A stretch of DNA of 6,576 bases from Chitinophagaceae bacterium. GTDB taxonomy: Bacteria > Bacteroidota > Bacteroidia > Chitinophagales > Chitinophagaceae. This document shows positions 1 through 6,411 of this stretch, one piece after another. The stretch lies in NCBI GenBank assembly GCA_023251285.1, contig JAHEZB010000126.1, positions 1 to 6,576 of the forward strand. Reading direction: 5' to 3'. The stretch's first letter is position 1. Each line of letters opens with the position of its first letter. The translations under genes and the position numbers were made by a program. The notes under the pieces were generated by a model that saw only the letters and a program-made list of their open reading frames with translations, made no database searches and was not told where the DNA came from.

Positions 1-17
1 CGGCAGGAATGTGTCAC

Positions 18-159
18 TGGTTGGTGAGGACACCAACCATGGCAGCGTGGTTGATGAGGACACCACCACGGCAGCAAACTAGCAGTAGTTGGGTGAGGAC
101 ACCAGCCACGGCCGCAATGAGGACACCAACCACAGCAATGAGGACAGCAACGATGGTAG
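18..159. repeat. Degenerate array of five 21-24 bp repeats with hairpin potential
   Basis: Five imperfect direct copies of a unit close to TGAGGACACCAACCACGGCA begin at 25, 55, 94, 118 and 139. The first copy sits in a perfect inverted repeat: TGGTTGGTG (18-26), an AGGA loop (27-30) and CACCAACCA (31-39). Later copies keep the core TGAGGACACC (TGAGGACAGC in the fifth) but progressively lose the left arm of the hairpin. The segment is clearly richer in G and C than the genes that follow. Start-to-start spacings are 30, 39, 24 and 21 bp. The copies abut, without the regular unique spacers of a CRISPR array. I interpret this as a cluster of a dispersed intergenic palindromic (REP-like) element at the left edge of the window. 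The family identity is an inference. Confidence 0.8.
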
Positions 160-221
160 TAGTCTTTTCGGTTAGATTAATAAAATGAATTCTGCTGATT
201 GTGAAGTTTTTAAGAAATGAA

Positions 222-1037
222 ATGATAAAAAGTACCCGTGATATTCATGTCTTGATACCGACTTTTGAAAGGTTGAAAGCGCTGGCAGTAACGCTTACAA
301 GCCTTTGTTTTCAAATGGAAAAGAGCTTTGAAGTGACGATTTCTGATCAATCGTTAGAGGATGATATTAATGAAGATAAAACCATCCGCGCGGTTATAAA
401 TTTATTGCAATTGCATGGCCACCCGGTTTCAATTCTAAAAAATTTTCCACAAAAAGGAATGGCCCAGCAAAGGCAGTTTTTATTGGAACAATCTGATGCG
501 CCATTCAGTTTATTCCTGGATGATGATGTTATTTTAGAGACGTATGTTTTGCAAAACATGAAACGCATTTTACAAAAATATCATTGTGGTTTTGTTGGTT
601 CCGCGCTTACAGGCTTAAGTTATAAAAATGACTACCGGCCGCATCAGCAGGAAATTGAATTTTGGGATAATGAAGTTCAACCGGAAACAATTGTTCCTGA
701 AGATTCGTTGTGGCAACGGTACAAGTTGCATAACGCGGCAAACATTCTTCATGTGCAGGAAAAATATCACTGCACTCCTGATGATCCCAAACCTTATAAA
801 GTAGCATGGGTAGGAGGCTGCGTGATGTATGATACAGAAAAACTATTGGAATCAGGCGGGTTTGAATTCTGGAAAGATCTGCCTGAACAACATTGTGGTG
901 AGGATGTACTGGCACAATTAAGAGTTATGAAAAGATTTGGAGGTTGTGGCATTTTGCCGAGCGGCGCATATCACCAGGAAGTGGAAACTTCCATTAATGA
1001 CAGGAAGATCAATGCACCGGAATTTTTAAAAATATAA
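222..1037 (+). CDS. Glycosyltransferase family 2-like protein (GT-A fold)
   Basis: Predicted to transfer a sugar from a nucleotide-sugar donor in glycan or surface polysaccharide synthesis; donor and acceptor cannot be read from the sequence. With the ATG at 222 the product has 271 residues. It opens with the beta-strand typical of GT-A enzymes (IHVLIPTF, 8-15), then a second strand ending ISDQS. The metal/nucleotide-binding acidic motif FLDDD lies near residues 98-102. The acceptor-side VGG with following MYD is near 197-203, a GED that could supply the catalytic base is at 226-228, and a late His in YHQE is near 250-253. An alternative GTG start at 201 would add seven residues; ATG was preferred because it leaves a normal short lead-in to the first strand. 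No signal peptide or membrane segment is visible, so it is probably cytoplasmic. Three bases separate its stop from the next start, so the two genes are very likely co-transcribed and translationally coupled. Confidence 0.9.
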   Translation: MIKSTRDIHVLIPTFERLKALAVTLTSLCFQMEKSFEVTISDQSLEDDINEDKTIRAVINLLQLHGHPVSILKNFPQKGMAQQRQFLLEQSDAPFSLFLDDDVILETYVLQNMKRILQKYHCGFVGSALTGLSYKNDYRPHQQEIEFWDNEVQPETIVPEDSLWQRYKLHNAANILHVQEKYHCTPDDPKPYKVAWVGGCVMYDTEKLLESGGFEFWKDLPEQHCGEDVLAQLRVMKRFGGCGILPSGAYHQEVETSINDRKINAPEFLKI

Positions 1038-1040
1038 TTT

Positions 1041-2918
1041 ATGATTGAAGATGGGAAGCCTTTAGTGACGGTTATTATGCCGACTTATAACCAGGATAAA
1101 TTTATTGAACGTGCCATAAATTCGGTACTTAAACAAACGTTTCAAAACTGGGAATTAATTATTGTGAATGACGGTTCTACTGATCTGACCTATCATATCA
1201 CTCAAAGGTATTCCGGTGAAAAAAGAATCAAATATCTTCAACATCCAACAAATAAAGGTCTTGGTGCCTCGATAAATAGTGCCTTGGATATTGCACGGGG
1301 AGAATATATTACCTATCTTCCATCTGATGATGTCATTTATAAGGATCATCTTCAATCGCTGCTTGATACTTTGGAAAAAGATCCGGAGGCCGCTCTTGCT
1401 TTTTCTTCTTTTATACATCATTACAACCGCAAGGCAGAAGGTATATTAAACAATGAATGGTACCAATTGGTTCAGGTGATGCACCGGAAAAATAATGTGC
1501 GCTGGACAGAAAGAGACGAGCTGGAAAGCGATGATCTGAATAAATTGTTTTGGAATAAAATAGAAGGCAAACGCATCCATACCGGAATGCTTACGTGTGA
1601 ATGGGTGGACCATCCGAATCAACGCTGTAAGATCATGCAGGAACCGCTTGGCGGCATTAATACCTTTCGATCTTTTTATAATGTAACCGATCCTTTGCGC
1701 TACCGTACCTCAAAAGGAAATTATATCGATGAGAAAACAAGGTATGAGAAATACCGTGAAAAACAGGTTGTTTCTTCTCCGGAAAAAGGATTGAAAATAT
1801 TGCTGGTTGGCGAGCTTGCTTATAATCCTGAACGGATTTTAGCACTGGAAGAAAAAGGTCATAAGTTGTATGGCTTATGGGTAAAGAATCCTTACTGGTA
1901 CAATTACGTGGGGCCTTTGCCATTCGGAAACATCCAGGATATAGATTATGACAATTGGGAAGAGGAAGTGAAAAAGATCCAACCGGACGTTATCTATGCA
2001 CTTTTAAATTTCCAGGCTGTACCCATTGCCTATGAAGTGCTGAAGGCGAATACCGGCATCCCTTTCGTATGGCATTTTAAAGAAGGTCCTATGATCTGCA
2101 GAGAAAAAGGAACCTGGAACGAACTTGTTGAATTATTCAACAAAGCAGATGGGAAAATTTTTTGCAGCAATGAAATGAAAGAATGGTTTGAAGAATTTAT
2201 AGTAAATAATGAAAGCAGTTCAACGCTTATATTAGATGGGGATCTTCCAAAGAAAGATTGGTTTACGGATGAGCGATCTCCTTTGTTGTCGGAACAGGAT
2301 GGCGCTTTTCATACCGTTGTTCCCGGCAGGCCAATCGGCTTGCATCCCTATAATGTGGAAGAACTGGCAAAGGAAGACATTCATCTTCATTTTTATGGCG
2401 ATTTTACTCACGGGCAATGGAAAGAATGGATTGATAAAACCAATAAAATTGCCCCGGGATATCTGCATATTCATCCGAACGTGGACCAGGAAAACTGGGT
2501 AAAAGAATTTTCGCAATACGATGCCGGCTGGTTGCATTTTTTCCAAAGTGAAAATTATGGAGAATTGATGCGGGCCAACTGGGATGATCTGAATATTCCT
2601 GCACGGTTGTCAACACTGGCTTTGTCGGGAGTGCCGATGCTTCAGAAAAATAATGAAGGCCATACGGTGGCGATTCAATCGCTGGTAAAACAAATGAACC
2701 TGGGTTTGTTTTTTAATAACATGCACGAGTTGAAACAATTGTTACAAAACAAGCCATTGATGACAGACATACGAAATAGTGTGTGGCAGCAAAGGCATTA
2801 TTTTACTTTTGATTATCATGTTGATGAGTTGATTGATTTCTTTAAAACTGTTATCAGGCAGTCGCAGGAAAAGAGGGGAGGGGAAAAGGAAATTCTTGTG
2901 CTTCCGTTGATTGCGTAA
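1041..2918 (+). CDS. Two-domain glycosyltransferase: GT2-like N-terminus fused to GT-B-like C-terminus
   Basis: A 625-residue protein with two recognisable parts. Residues 8 to about 130 are a GT-A family 2 module: VTVIMPTYNQ at 9-18, IIVNDGST at 40-47, NKGLGASIN at 71-79 and the acidic PSDD at 94-97. This module is short and runs into a stretch (about 140-245) I cannot assign. From LKILLVGELAYNPE (251-264) the chain reads as a GT-B fold. Its first Rossmann half includes the strand PDVIYALL (315-322) and VWHFKEGP (343-350). The second half holds HTVVPGRP (424-431), IHLHFYGDF (447-455), a DAGWLHF strand (494-500) and IPARLSTLALSGVPML (519-534), where a family 4-like enzyme would bind the nucleotide. 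Probably cytoplasmic. It may carry out two consecutive sugar transfers, or the short N-terminal half may be only structural. The C-terminal tail (about 610-625) is encoded by a purine-rich tract and may be variable. It shares an apparent operon with the preceding glycosyltransferase; any earlier operon genes lie outside the window. Confidence 0.88.
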   Translation: MIEDGKPLVTVIMPTYNQDKFIERAINSVLKQTFQNWELIIVNDGSTDLTYHITQRYSGEKRIKYLQHPTNKGLGASINSALDIARGEYITYLPSDDVIYKDHLQSLLDTLEKDPEAALAFSSFIHHYNRKAEGILNNEWYQLVQVMHRKNNVRWTERDELESDDLNKLFWNKIEGKRIHTGMLTCEWVDHPNQRCKIMQEPLGGINTFRSFYNVTDPLRYRTSKGNYIDEKTRYEKYREKQVVSSPEKGLKILLVGELAYNPERILALEEKGHKLYGLWVKNPYWYNYVGPLPFGNIQDIDYDNWEEEVKKIQPDVIYALLNFQAVPIAYEVLKANTGIPFVWHFKEGPMICREKGTWNELVELFNKADGKIFCSNEMKEWFEEFIVNNESSSTLILDGDLPKKDWFTDERSPLLSEQDGAFHTVVPGRPIGLHPYNVEELAKEDIHLHFYGDFTHGQWKEWIDKTNKIAPGYLHIHPNVDQENWVKEFSQYDAGWLHFFQSENYGELMRANWDDLNIPARLSTLALSGVPMLQKNNEGHTVAIQSLVKQMNLGLFFNNMHELKQLLQNKPLMTDIRNSVWQQRHYFTFDYHVDELIDFFKTVIRQSQEKRGGEKEILVLPLIA

Positions 2919-2930
2919 TCCGGTACGCGT

Positions 2931-2990
2931 TTATCGTCTTATCGTCGATCATTCAGGCGGCCAAAGGCAAGGCGTCCCGATCGGAAAGGA
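2931..2990. repeat. Convergent intergenic region with tandem 8-mer and dispersed repeat copy A
   Basis: The 102-bp gap between the convergent glycosyltransferase and small-protein genes holds an exact tandem duplication of TTATCGTC (2931-2938, 2939-2946). It is followed by a GC-rich stretch, 2952-2983, that matches 5148-5179 almost base for base: TTCAGGC, then GCC, then AAGGCAAG, CGTCCCGA and CGG, with a one-base insertion and a few substitutions. Two copies between genes 2.2 kb apart indicate a dispersed element rather than gene-specific sequence. I see no clear stem followed by a T-run, so a classical terminator is not called here. Confidence 0.7.
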
Positions 2991-3020
2991 TCTTCAATCT
3001 GCTGATAGAGTCCGCTTTAA

Positions 3021-3224
3021 TTACTTTTTCTGATACCCGCCTGCAGCAGTTTCGCTTGCAGCAACAGTCCTTTGAGAGGTGCTTCCTTTTCGGCCGGTAC
3101 TTGTGCTTGGTGATTCCTTCTTTTCTTTGTTATTTTTAATCAATTCGCTGATTTTTGCGAACTCGTGTTCAGAAGGTTGTCTCCCAGTAGTATAAAAGTC
3201 TATATTTTTTTCTTCTTTAACCAT
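3021..3224 (-). CDS. Small basic hypothetical protein (67 aa)
   Basis: A short reading frame with a protein-like N-terminus: an acidic/basic lead, then DFYTTGRQPSEHEFAKISEL (residues 9-28), predicted helical from about residue 18 to 36. The C-terminal half (about 37-67) is low in complexity, rich in Ser, Thr, Ala, Lys and Gly, and probably disordered. The N-terminal pattern resembles short uncharacterised Bacteroidota proteins I remember, but I assign no function. It starts 53 bp downstream of the glnS stop on the same strand and could be read from the same transcript. No signal peptide, membrane segment or metal-binding motif is seen. The start is preceded by an A/T-rich stretch without a Shine-Dalgarno sequence, as is usual in this phylum. 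The C-terminus could have been altered by repeat sequence running into the gene. It may also be a spurious frame. Confidence 0.55.
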   Translation of the reverse strand: MVKEEKNIDFYTTGRQPSEHEFAKISELIKNNKEKKESPSTSTGRKGSTSQRTVAASETAAGGYQKK

Positions 3225-3277
3225 GGATGTAAGTTACTTTAATTTCCTGAAAATTTGTATCCCAAGTAAGATTCGAG

Positions 3278-4927
3278 CTATAAAGCTTTAAACCCTTCTT
3301 TCAAGGTAACCGTCCGGTTAAATATCAATTTTCCGGGAGTGGAATCTTTATCAATACAGAAATATCCATTGCGGATAAACTGGAAGTGCGCGCCGGTTTC
3401 AGCATGTTGCAAATGAGGTTCTATAAAGGCATTCTTTATTACTTTTAAAGAATCAGGATTGATATATTCTTTGAAATCACCTTCCTCTGCAGCAGGATTT
3501 TCTACTTTAAATAAACGTTCGTACAATCTTACTTCTGCAGTGGCAGCATCCCGCGCATTTAGCCAGTGGATGGTTCCTTTTACTTTTAAATGGCTGGTAT
3601 CATGATGACTTTTGCTTTCGGGAAGATACGTTGCATGTATCTCTGTTACCTCACCATTGTCATCTTTTTTAAAGCTTTCACATTTGATGATGTAAGCGCT
3701 TTTTAACCGAACCATTTGACCGGGAGCAAGACGAAACCATTTCTTAACAGGCGTTTCCATAAAGTCTTCCTTCTCGATCCAAAGATCTTTAGAAAAAGTA
3801 ATCGTCCTGGTATTTTCGGGATCATTAGGAAGATTTTCTGTTGTTAATTCTTCCGTTTTATTTTCATCATAATTATCAATGATCAGTTTCAAAGGATTCA
3901 AAACCGCCATCACCCGGTTGGCCGTCTGATTCAATTCTTCACGGATGCAGAATTCCAAAAGGCTGATGTCGATTAGATTGTCGCGTTTCGCTACACCAAT
4001 CTTTTCACAGAAAGTGCGGATGCTGGAAGGGGTATATCCCTTTCTTCTGAAACCTGAAATGGTAGGCATCCTCGGATCGTCCCAGCCTGCGACATAACCC
4101 TCATTTACGAGCGTTAATAATTTGCGTTTACTCATCACGGTATAGGTCATGTTCAGCCGCGCAAATTCATACTGGCGGGAAGGAAAGATCTCCAGTTTAT
4201 CAATAAACCAATCGTACAAAGCACGATGTGGAACGAACTCGAGCGTACAAATGCTGTGCGTAATGTGTTCGATGCTGTCGCTTTGCCCGTGAGCAAAATC
4301 ATACAACGGATAGATACACCATTTGTCGCCGGTACGATGATGATGAGCATGTTTGATGCGATACATGATCGGGTCGCGCATGAGCATGTTGATGTGCGCC
4401 ATGTCAATTTTTGCACGCAATACTTTTTCGCCATCCTTGTATTTTCCCTCTTTCATCTCCCGGAACAGGCGAAGGTTTTCTTCAATGCTTCTGTTGCGGA
4501 ATTCGTTTTCTTTTCCAGGCTCAGTAGGCGTTCCTTTTTCGGCTGCAATCTTTTCAGAAGTGCTGTCATCCACATACGCCAAGCCTTTATTGATCAGCTT
4601 TACAGCAAATGAATACAATTGGTCAAAATAATCGCTTGAATAATATTCGTTGCTCCAGCTAAAACCCAGCCAGTGGATGTCTTCCTTGATGCTGTCAACA
4701 TACTCAGTCTCTTCCGTAATTGGGTTGGTATCGTCAAAACGCAGATTGGTAGCGCCTTTATATTTCTGAGTTAGTCCGAAATTCAGGCAAATACTTTTTG
4801 CATGGCCGATGTGCAAATAGCCATTCGGTTCCGGAGGAAACCGTGTGAGGATGCTTGTATATTTTCCACTTTGGAGATCTTCTTCAATGATCTCTTCTAT
4901 AAAATTTAAACTCTTTTCTTCAGACAT
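3278..4927 (-). CDS. glnS: Glutaminyl-tRNA synthetase
   Basis: Cytoplasmic class I aminoacyl-tRNA synthetase that charges tRNA-Gln with glutamine using ATP. The 549 residues are close to the usual length of about 550. The HIGH signature lies in [15 protein letters not shown] (31-45, HIGH at 39-42), followed by RFDDTNP (63-69). The catalytic region continues through [16 protein letters not shown] (210-225) and CTLEF (227-231), and the KMSKS counterpart is VMSKRKL (264-270). DDPRMPT (283-289) and RRKGY (294-298) are also conserved in GlnRS. Glu-tRNA synthetases of the discriminating type lack this combination, which supports GlnRS rather than GltX. The C-terminal part (about 340-549) is the two-beta-barrel anticodon-binding domain, apparently complete. 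The ATG at 4927 gives the expected N-terminus; no Shine-Dalgarno sequence is visible. The small hypothetical gene downstream may be co-transcribed. Confidence 0.98.
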   Translation of the reverse strand: MSEEKSLNFIEEIIEEDLQSGKYTSILTRFPPEPNGYLHIGHAKSICLNFGLTQKYKGATNLRFDDTNPITEETEYVDSIKEDIHWLGFSWSNEYYSSDYFDQLYSFAVKLINKGLAYVDDSTSEKIAAEKGTPTEPGKENEFRNRSIEENLRLFREMKEGKYKDGEKVLRAKIDMAHINMLMRDPIMYRIKHAHHHRTGDKWCIYPLYDFAHGQSDSIEHITHSICTLEFVPHRALYDWFIDKLEIFPSRQYEFARLNMTYTVMSKRKLLTLVNEGYVAGWDDPRMPTISGFRRKGYTPSSIRTFCEKIGVAKRDNLIDISLLEFCIREELNQTANRVMAVLNPLKLIIDNYDENKTEELTTENLPNDPENTRTITFSKDLWIEKEDFMETPVKKWFRLAPGQMVRLKSAYIIKCESFKKDDNGEVTEIHATYLPESKSHHDTSHLKVKGTIHWLNARDAATAEVRLYERLFKVENPAAEEGDFKEYINPDSLKVIKNAFIEPHLQHAETGAHFQFIRNGYFCIDKDSTPGKLIFNRTVTLKEGFKAL

Positions 4928-4938
4928 GTTTTATTGGA

Positions 4939-4980
4939 ATTAAAACTAGAAATTAAACTAAAAAATTAAAAACTAAAAAT
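4939..4980. repeat. AT-rich triple tandem repeat in the glnS leader
   Basis: Three adjacent imperfect copies of a 13-16 bp unit: ATTAAAACTAGAA (4939-4951), ATTAAACTAAAAA (4952-4964) and ATTAAAAACTAAAAAT (4965-4980). The block ends 12 bp upstream of the glnS start codon (minus strand), in the position expected for its promoter or 5' leader. On the minus strand it supplies several TAGTTTT-like words that approach the Bacteroidota -7 box, but none matches TAnnTTTG exactly, so no promoter is assigned. Confidence 0.6.
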
Positions 4981-5040
4981 CATTGAAGTTTCAAAACCGA
5001 ACCTTCCGCCAAAAGCAATCCTTGCGATCCGAAGATGAAG

Positions 5041-5105
5041 ATTGCCGCGAAAACATTGAACATTTTATGTAACAATAAACATTAATCCTGTTTTCTCGCA
5101 ATGAC
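5041..5105. repeat. Intergenic inverted repeat with CGTCATTGCGAG-type end
   Basis: ATTGCCGCGAAAAC (5041-5054) and GTTTTCTCGCAAT (5090-5102) are near-perfect inverted arms, with one bulge and one mismatch, around 35 bp of AT-rich sequence. Read on the minus strand, the outer right end is CGTCATTGCGAG (5094-5105). As I remember, this word marks a dispersed intergenic element found in several bacterial phyla, whose other end carries GCAATC words; AGCAATCC occurs nearby at 5015-5022. I read this as a degenerate copy of such an element lying upstream of glnS and downstream of the Fe-S protein gene. The arms are visible directly; the family assignment is from memory. Confidence 0.55.
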
Positions 5106-5115
5106 GGCCAGGGAG

Positions 5116-5137
5116 CAACCTTCAACCTTGAACCCTT
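5116..5137. repeat. Short heptamer tandem repeat
   Basis: CAACCTT (5116-5122), CAACCTT (5123-5129) and GAACCCTT (5130-5137) form about three copies of a 7-bp unit between the two minus-strand genes. Such short heptanucleotide arrays typically vary in copy number by slippage. No function is assigned. Confidence 0.55.
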
Positions 5138-5147
5138 AGTCATATCG

Positions 5148-5200
5148 TTCAGGCCGCCGAAGGCAAGCGTCCCGACCGGTGAGGGCAAGCCTCCCGACCG
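5148..5200. repeat. Dispersed repeat copy B with an internal 20-bp duplication
   Basis: Bases 5148-5179 match copy A at 2952-2983. Within copy B the unit GAAGGCAAGCGTCCCGACCG (5159-5178) is followed after two bases by GAGGGCAAGCCTCCCGACCG (5181-5200), 18 of 20 identical. The second unit stops 4 bp before the TAA of the Fe-S oxidoreductase gene (stop codon on the minus strand at 5207-5205), so the element hugs a gene 3' end, as does copy A, which starts 33 bp after a stop codon. The GC content is far above that of the flanking spacer. Confidence 0.75.
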
Positions 5201-5204
5201 TGAA

Positions 5205-5987
5205 TTATTCTTCCATACTTTCTGCGATCAATTCCGCGAGGTCGATCACTTTCACTTCCTCTTCTTTCTCATGAAGCTTTACACCATCGGTGAGCATCAT
5301 CATGCAAAACGGACAGTTGGATGCGATCACTTTTGCCCCCGTTTCTATCGCTTCGCCTGTTCTTTCTTCATTGATCCTTCGGTTGCCTTTTTCTTCTTCT
5401 TTAAAAACCTGTGAACCGCCGGCGCCGCAACACAATCCATTGCTGCGGGACCGTTTCATTTCAACTAACTCTACATCCAACGCTTCCAAAACTTTTCGTG
5501 GCGCTTCATAAATATTATTTGCACGACCAATATAACAGCTGTCGTGATACGTAATTTTTTTTCCTTTAAAGCCACCGCTTTCTTTCATCTTTATTTTCCC
5601 TTCATCGATCAGTTGCTGCAGGAAAACGGTATGGTGAACCACTTCATAATTTCCACCTAAAACAGGATATTCATTCTTCAGGATGTTAAAGCAATGAGGA
5701 CAGGTCGTAACAATTTTTTTTATCCCGTATCCATCCAGCAATTGTATATTCTGATAAGCCATCATCTGGAAAAGAAATTCATTGCCGGCACGCCTTGCAG
5801 GATCGCCGTTACAGATTTCTTCTTTGCCAAGGATGGCGTAATTGATTCCTACTTTATTTAAGATCGTTGCAAAAGCTTTGGTTATCTTCTGTGCACGCTG
5901 ATCAAAACTTCCGGCGCATCCTACATAAAATAAGATCTCCGGGGTTTTGCCTTCCGCCATCATTTCGGCCATCGTTGGAATATGCAT
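5205..5987 (-). CDS. (Fe-S)-binding CCG-domain oxidoreductase subunit, EtfD/FadF C-terminal type
   Basis: A 260-residue protein with two cysteine-rich (CCG) domains, as in HdrB, GlpC and the C-terminal part of EtfD/FadF-like proteins. Domain 1 has Cys24 in YVGCAGSFD, Cys59 in EEICNGDPARRAGNEF, and Cys96/Cys99 in CPHC. Domain 2 has Cys151 in YHDSCYIGR, the Cys186-Cys187 pair in LCCGAGG, and Cys225/Cys228 in CPFC. Spacings fit C-x34-C(C)-x36/37-CxxC. Domain 1 has Asn where the second Cys of the pair would be; as remembered, the GDPARR variant of the family usually has a non-Cys there too. Such subunits bind Fe-S clusters and pass electrons towards quinone. Bacteroidota often encode this half apart from a membrane/ferredoxin subunit, which is not in this window. 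The soluble product is probably membrane-associated through that partner. The ATG at 5987 was chosen over an in-frame TTG at 6020, which overlaps the candidate -7 box. Confidence 0.92.
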   Translation of the reverse strand: MHIPTMAEMMAEGKTPEILFYVGCAGSFDQRAQKITKAFATILNKVGINYAILGKEEICNGDPARRAGNEFLFQMMAYQNIQLLDGYGIKKIVTTCPHCFNILKNEYPVLGGNYEVVHHTVFLQQLIDEGKIKMKESGGFKGKKITYHDSCYIGRANNIYEAPRKVLEALDVELVEMKRSRSNGLCCGAGGSQVFKEEEKGNRRINEERTGEAIETGAKVIASNCPFCMMMLTDGVKLHEKEEEVKVIDLAELIAESMEE

Positions 5988-6017
5988 TTCCTCAAATTTT
6001 TGACGGCTAAAATACAA

Positions 6018-6049
6018 CAAAGTAATTAGCTAATTTGCCGATAAGCCAA
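6018..6049 (-). promoter_or_regulatory. Candidate Bacteroidota-type promoter for the Fe-S protein gene
   Basis: On the minus strand TTG (6049-6047) is followed after 21 bp by TTACTTTG (6025-6018), which matches 7 of 8 positions of the Bacteroidota -7 consensus TAnnTTTG at a normal spacing. A transcript from here would start about 25 bases before the ATG at 5987. The assignment rests only on motif match and position. Confidence 0.4.
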
Positions 6050-6224
6050 TATGCTGATGAGTGGAGGCAGCAAAACGACAAATAATGATGATTTTGATTT
6101 TGTTGCAGGTGTATATTTTTCAACCTTTATAGCCGGTAAAGTTTAAGCGGCTACTCTATAAATTAAACAGGGAAAATGTGAACGGCGAACATTCCTGGTG
6201 TTTGAAATTGGTCTGAACCCAGAG

Positions 6225-6317
6225 CTATCATTGCCTGAAATTGATCTGCACTCAACCCGATCGGATACGATGTTGGTTTTTATATTGACATGCCGATAGT
6301 TCAGGTGTAAATGATAG
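6225..6317. repeat. Interrupted inverted repeat flanking 60 bp
   Basis: CTATCATT (6225-6232) plus CCTGAA (6234-6239) pair with TTCAGG (6300-6305) plus AATGATAG (6310-6317). The arms share 14 complementary bases, interrupted by one base on the left and four on the right, and enclose 60 bp. This could be a stem in RNA or the ends of a small degenerate insertion. Neither is proven, and no flanking target duplication is obvious. Confidence 0.5.
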
Positions 6318-6328
6318 TTACAGGTACC

Positions 6329-6411
6329 AAGGTTGCCAACCTTGAAAATCTATTTTTAAAGGCGAATTAAATTAAAAAGGTTGGCAACCTTGTAAGATGG
6401 TTGGCAACCTT
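6329..6411. repeat. Three copies of the palindrome AAGGTTGSCAACCTT
   Basis: Copies lie at 6329-6343 (centre base C), 6377-6391 (centre base G, so the reverse complement of the first) and 6397-6411 (ATGGTTGGCAACCTT, one mismatch). Each has 7-bp arms, 6 bp in the third, around a single central base. Centres are 48 and 20 bp apart. Copies 1 and 2 could also pair with each other across 33 bp. The group lies 62-145 bp upstream of the last gene's start, and the third copy overlaps its candidate -33 box. Either a dispersed REP-like family or binding sites for a dimeric regulator would fit. Confidence 0.85.

Noticed and set aside
18..159. CRISPR array
   Set aside because: The repeated units nearly abut, vary in length and sequence, and have no unique spacers of constant size; no cas gene is present.
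2..172. Coding sequence across the left repeat array (plus strand)
   Set aside because: Two in-frame TAG codons (80-82, 86-88) interrupt it, it has no start in the window, and the composition is repeat-driven. Kept only as a finding.
347..915. Minus-strand frames inside the first glycosyltransferase gene (347-568, 607-915)
   Set aside because: They are antisense shadows of a well-supported gene and have no recognisable domain.
2232..2616. Overlapping frames on both strands within the second glycosyltransferase gene
   Set aside because: The main frame carries continuous GT-B-like sequence across this stretch; the alternatives are Cys/Trp/Ile-rich shadow translations.
2868..2918. Frameshift at the 3' end of the second glycosyltransferase gene
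   Set aside because: The purine-rich tract before the stop is suspicious, but without homologues there is no evidence that the last 15 residues are out of frame.
2919..3020. Rho-independent terminator between the convergent genes
   Set aside because: The GC-rich stretch does not form a compact stem followed by a T-run on either strand.
4153..4631. Overlapping frames on both strands within glnS
   Set aside because: The glnS frame is continuous and highly conserved here, including the catalytic region.
4991..5188. 65-codon minus-strand frame upstream of glnS
   Set aside because: It is made of the intergenic repeats (GC-rich repeat, heptamer, inverted repeat) and shows no protein-like pattern.
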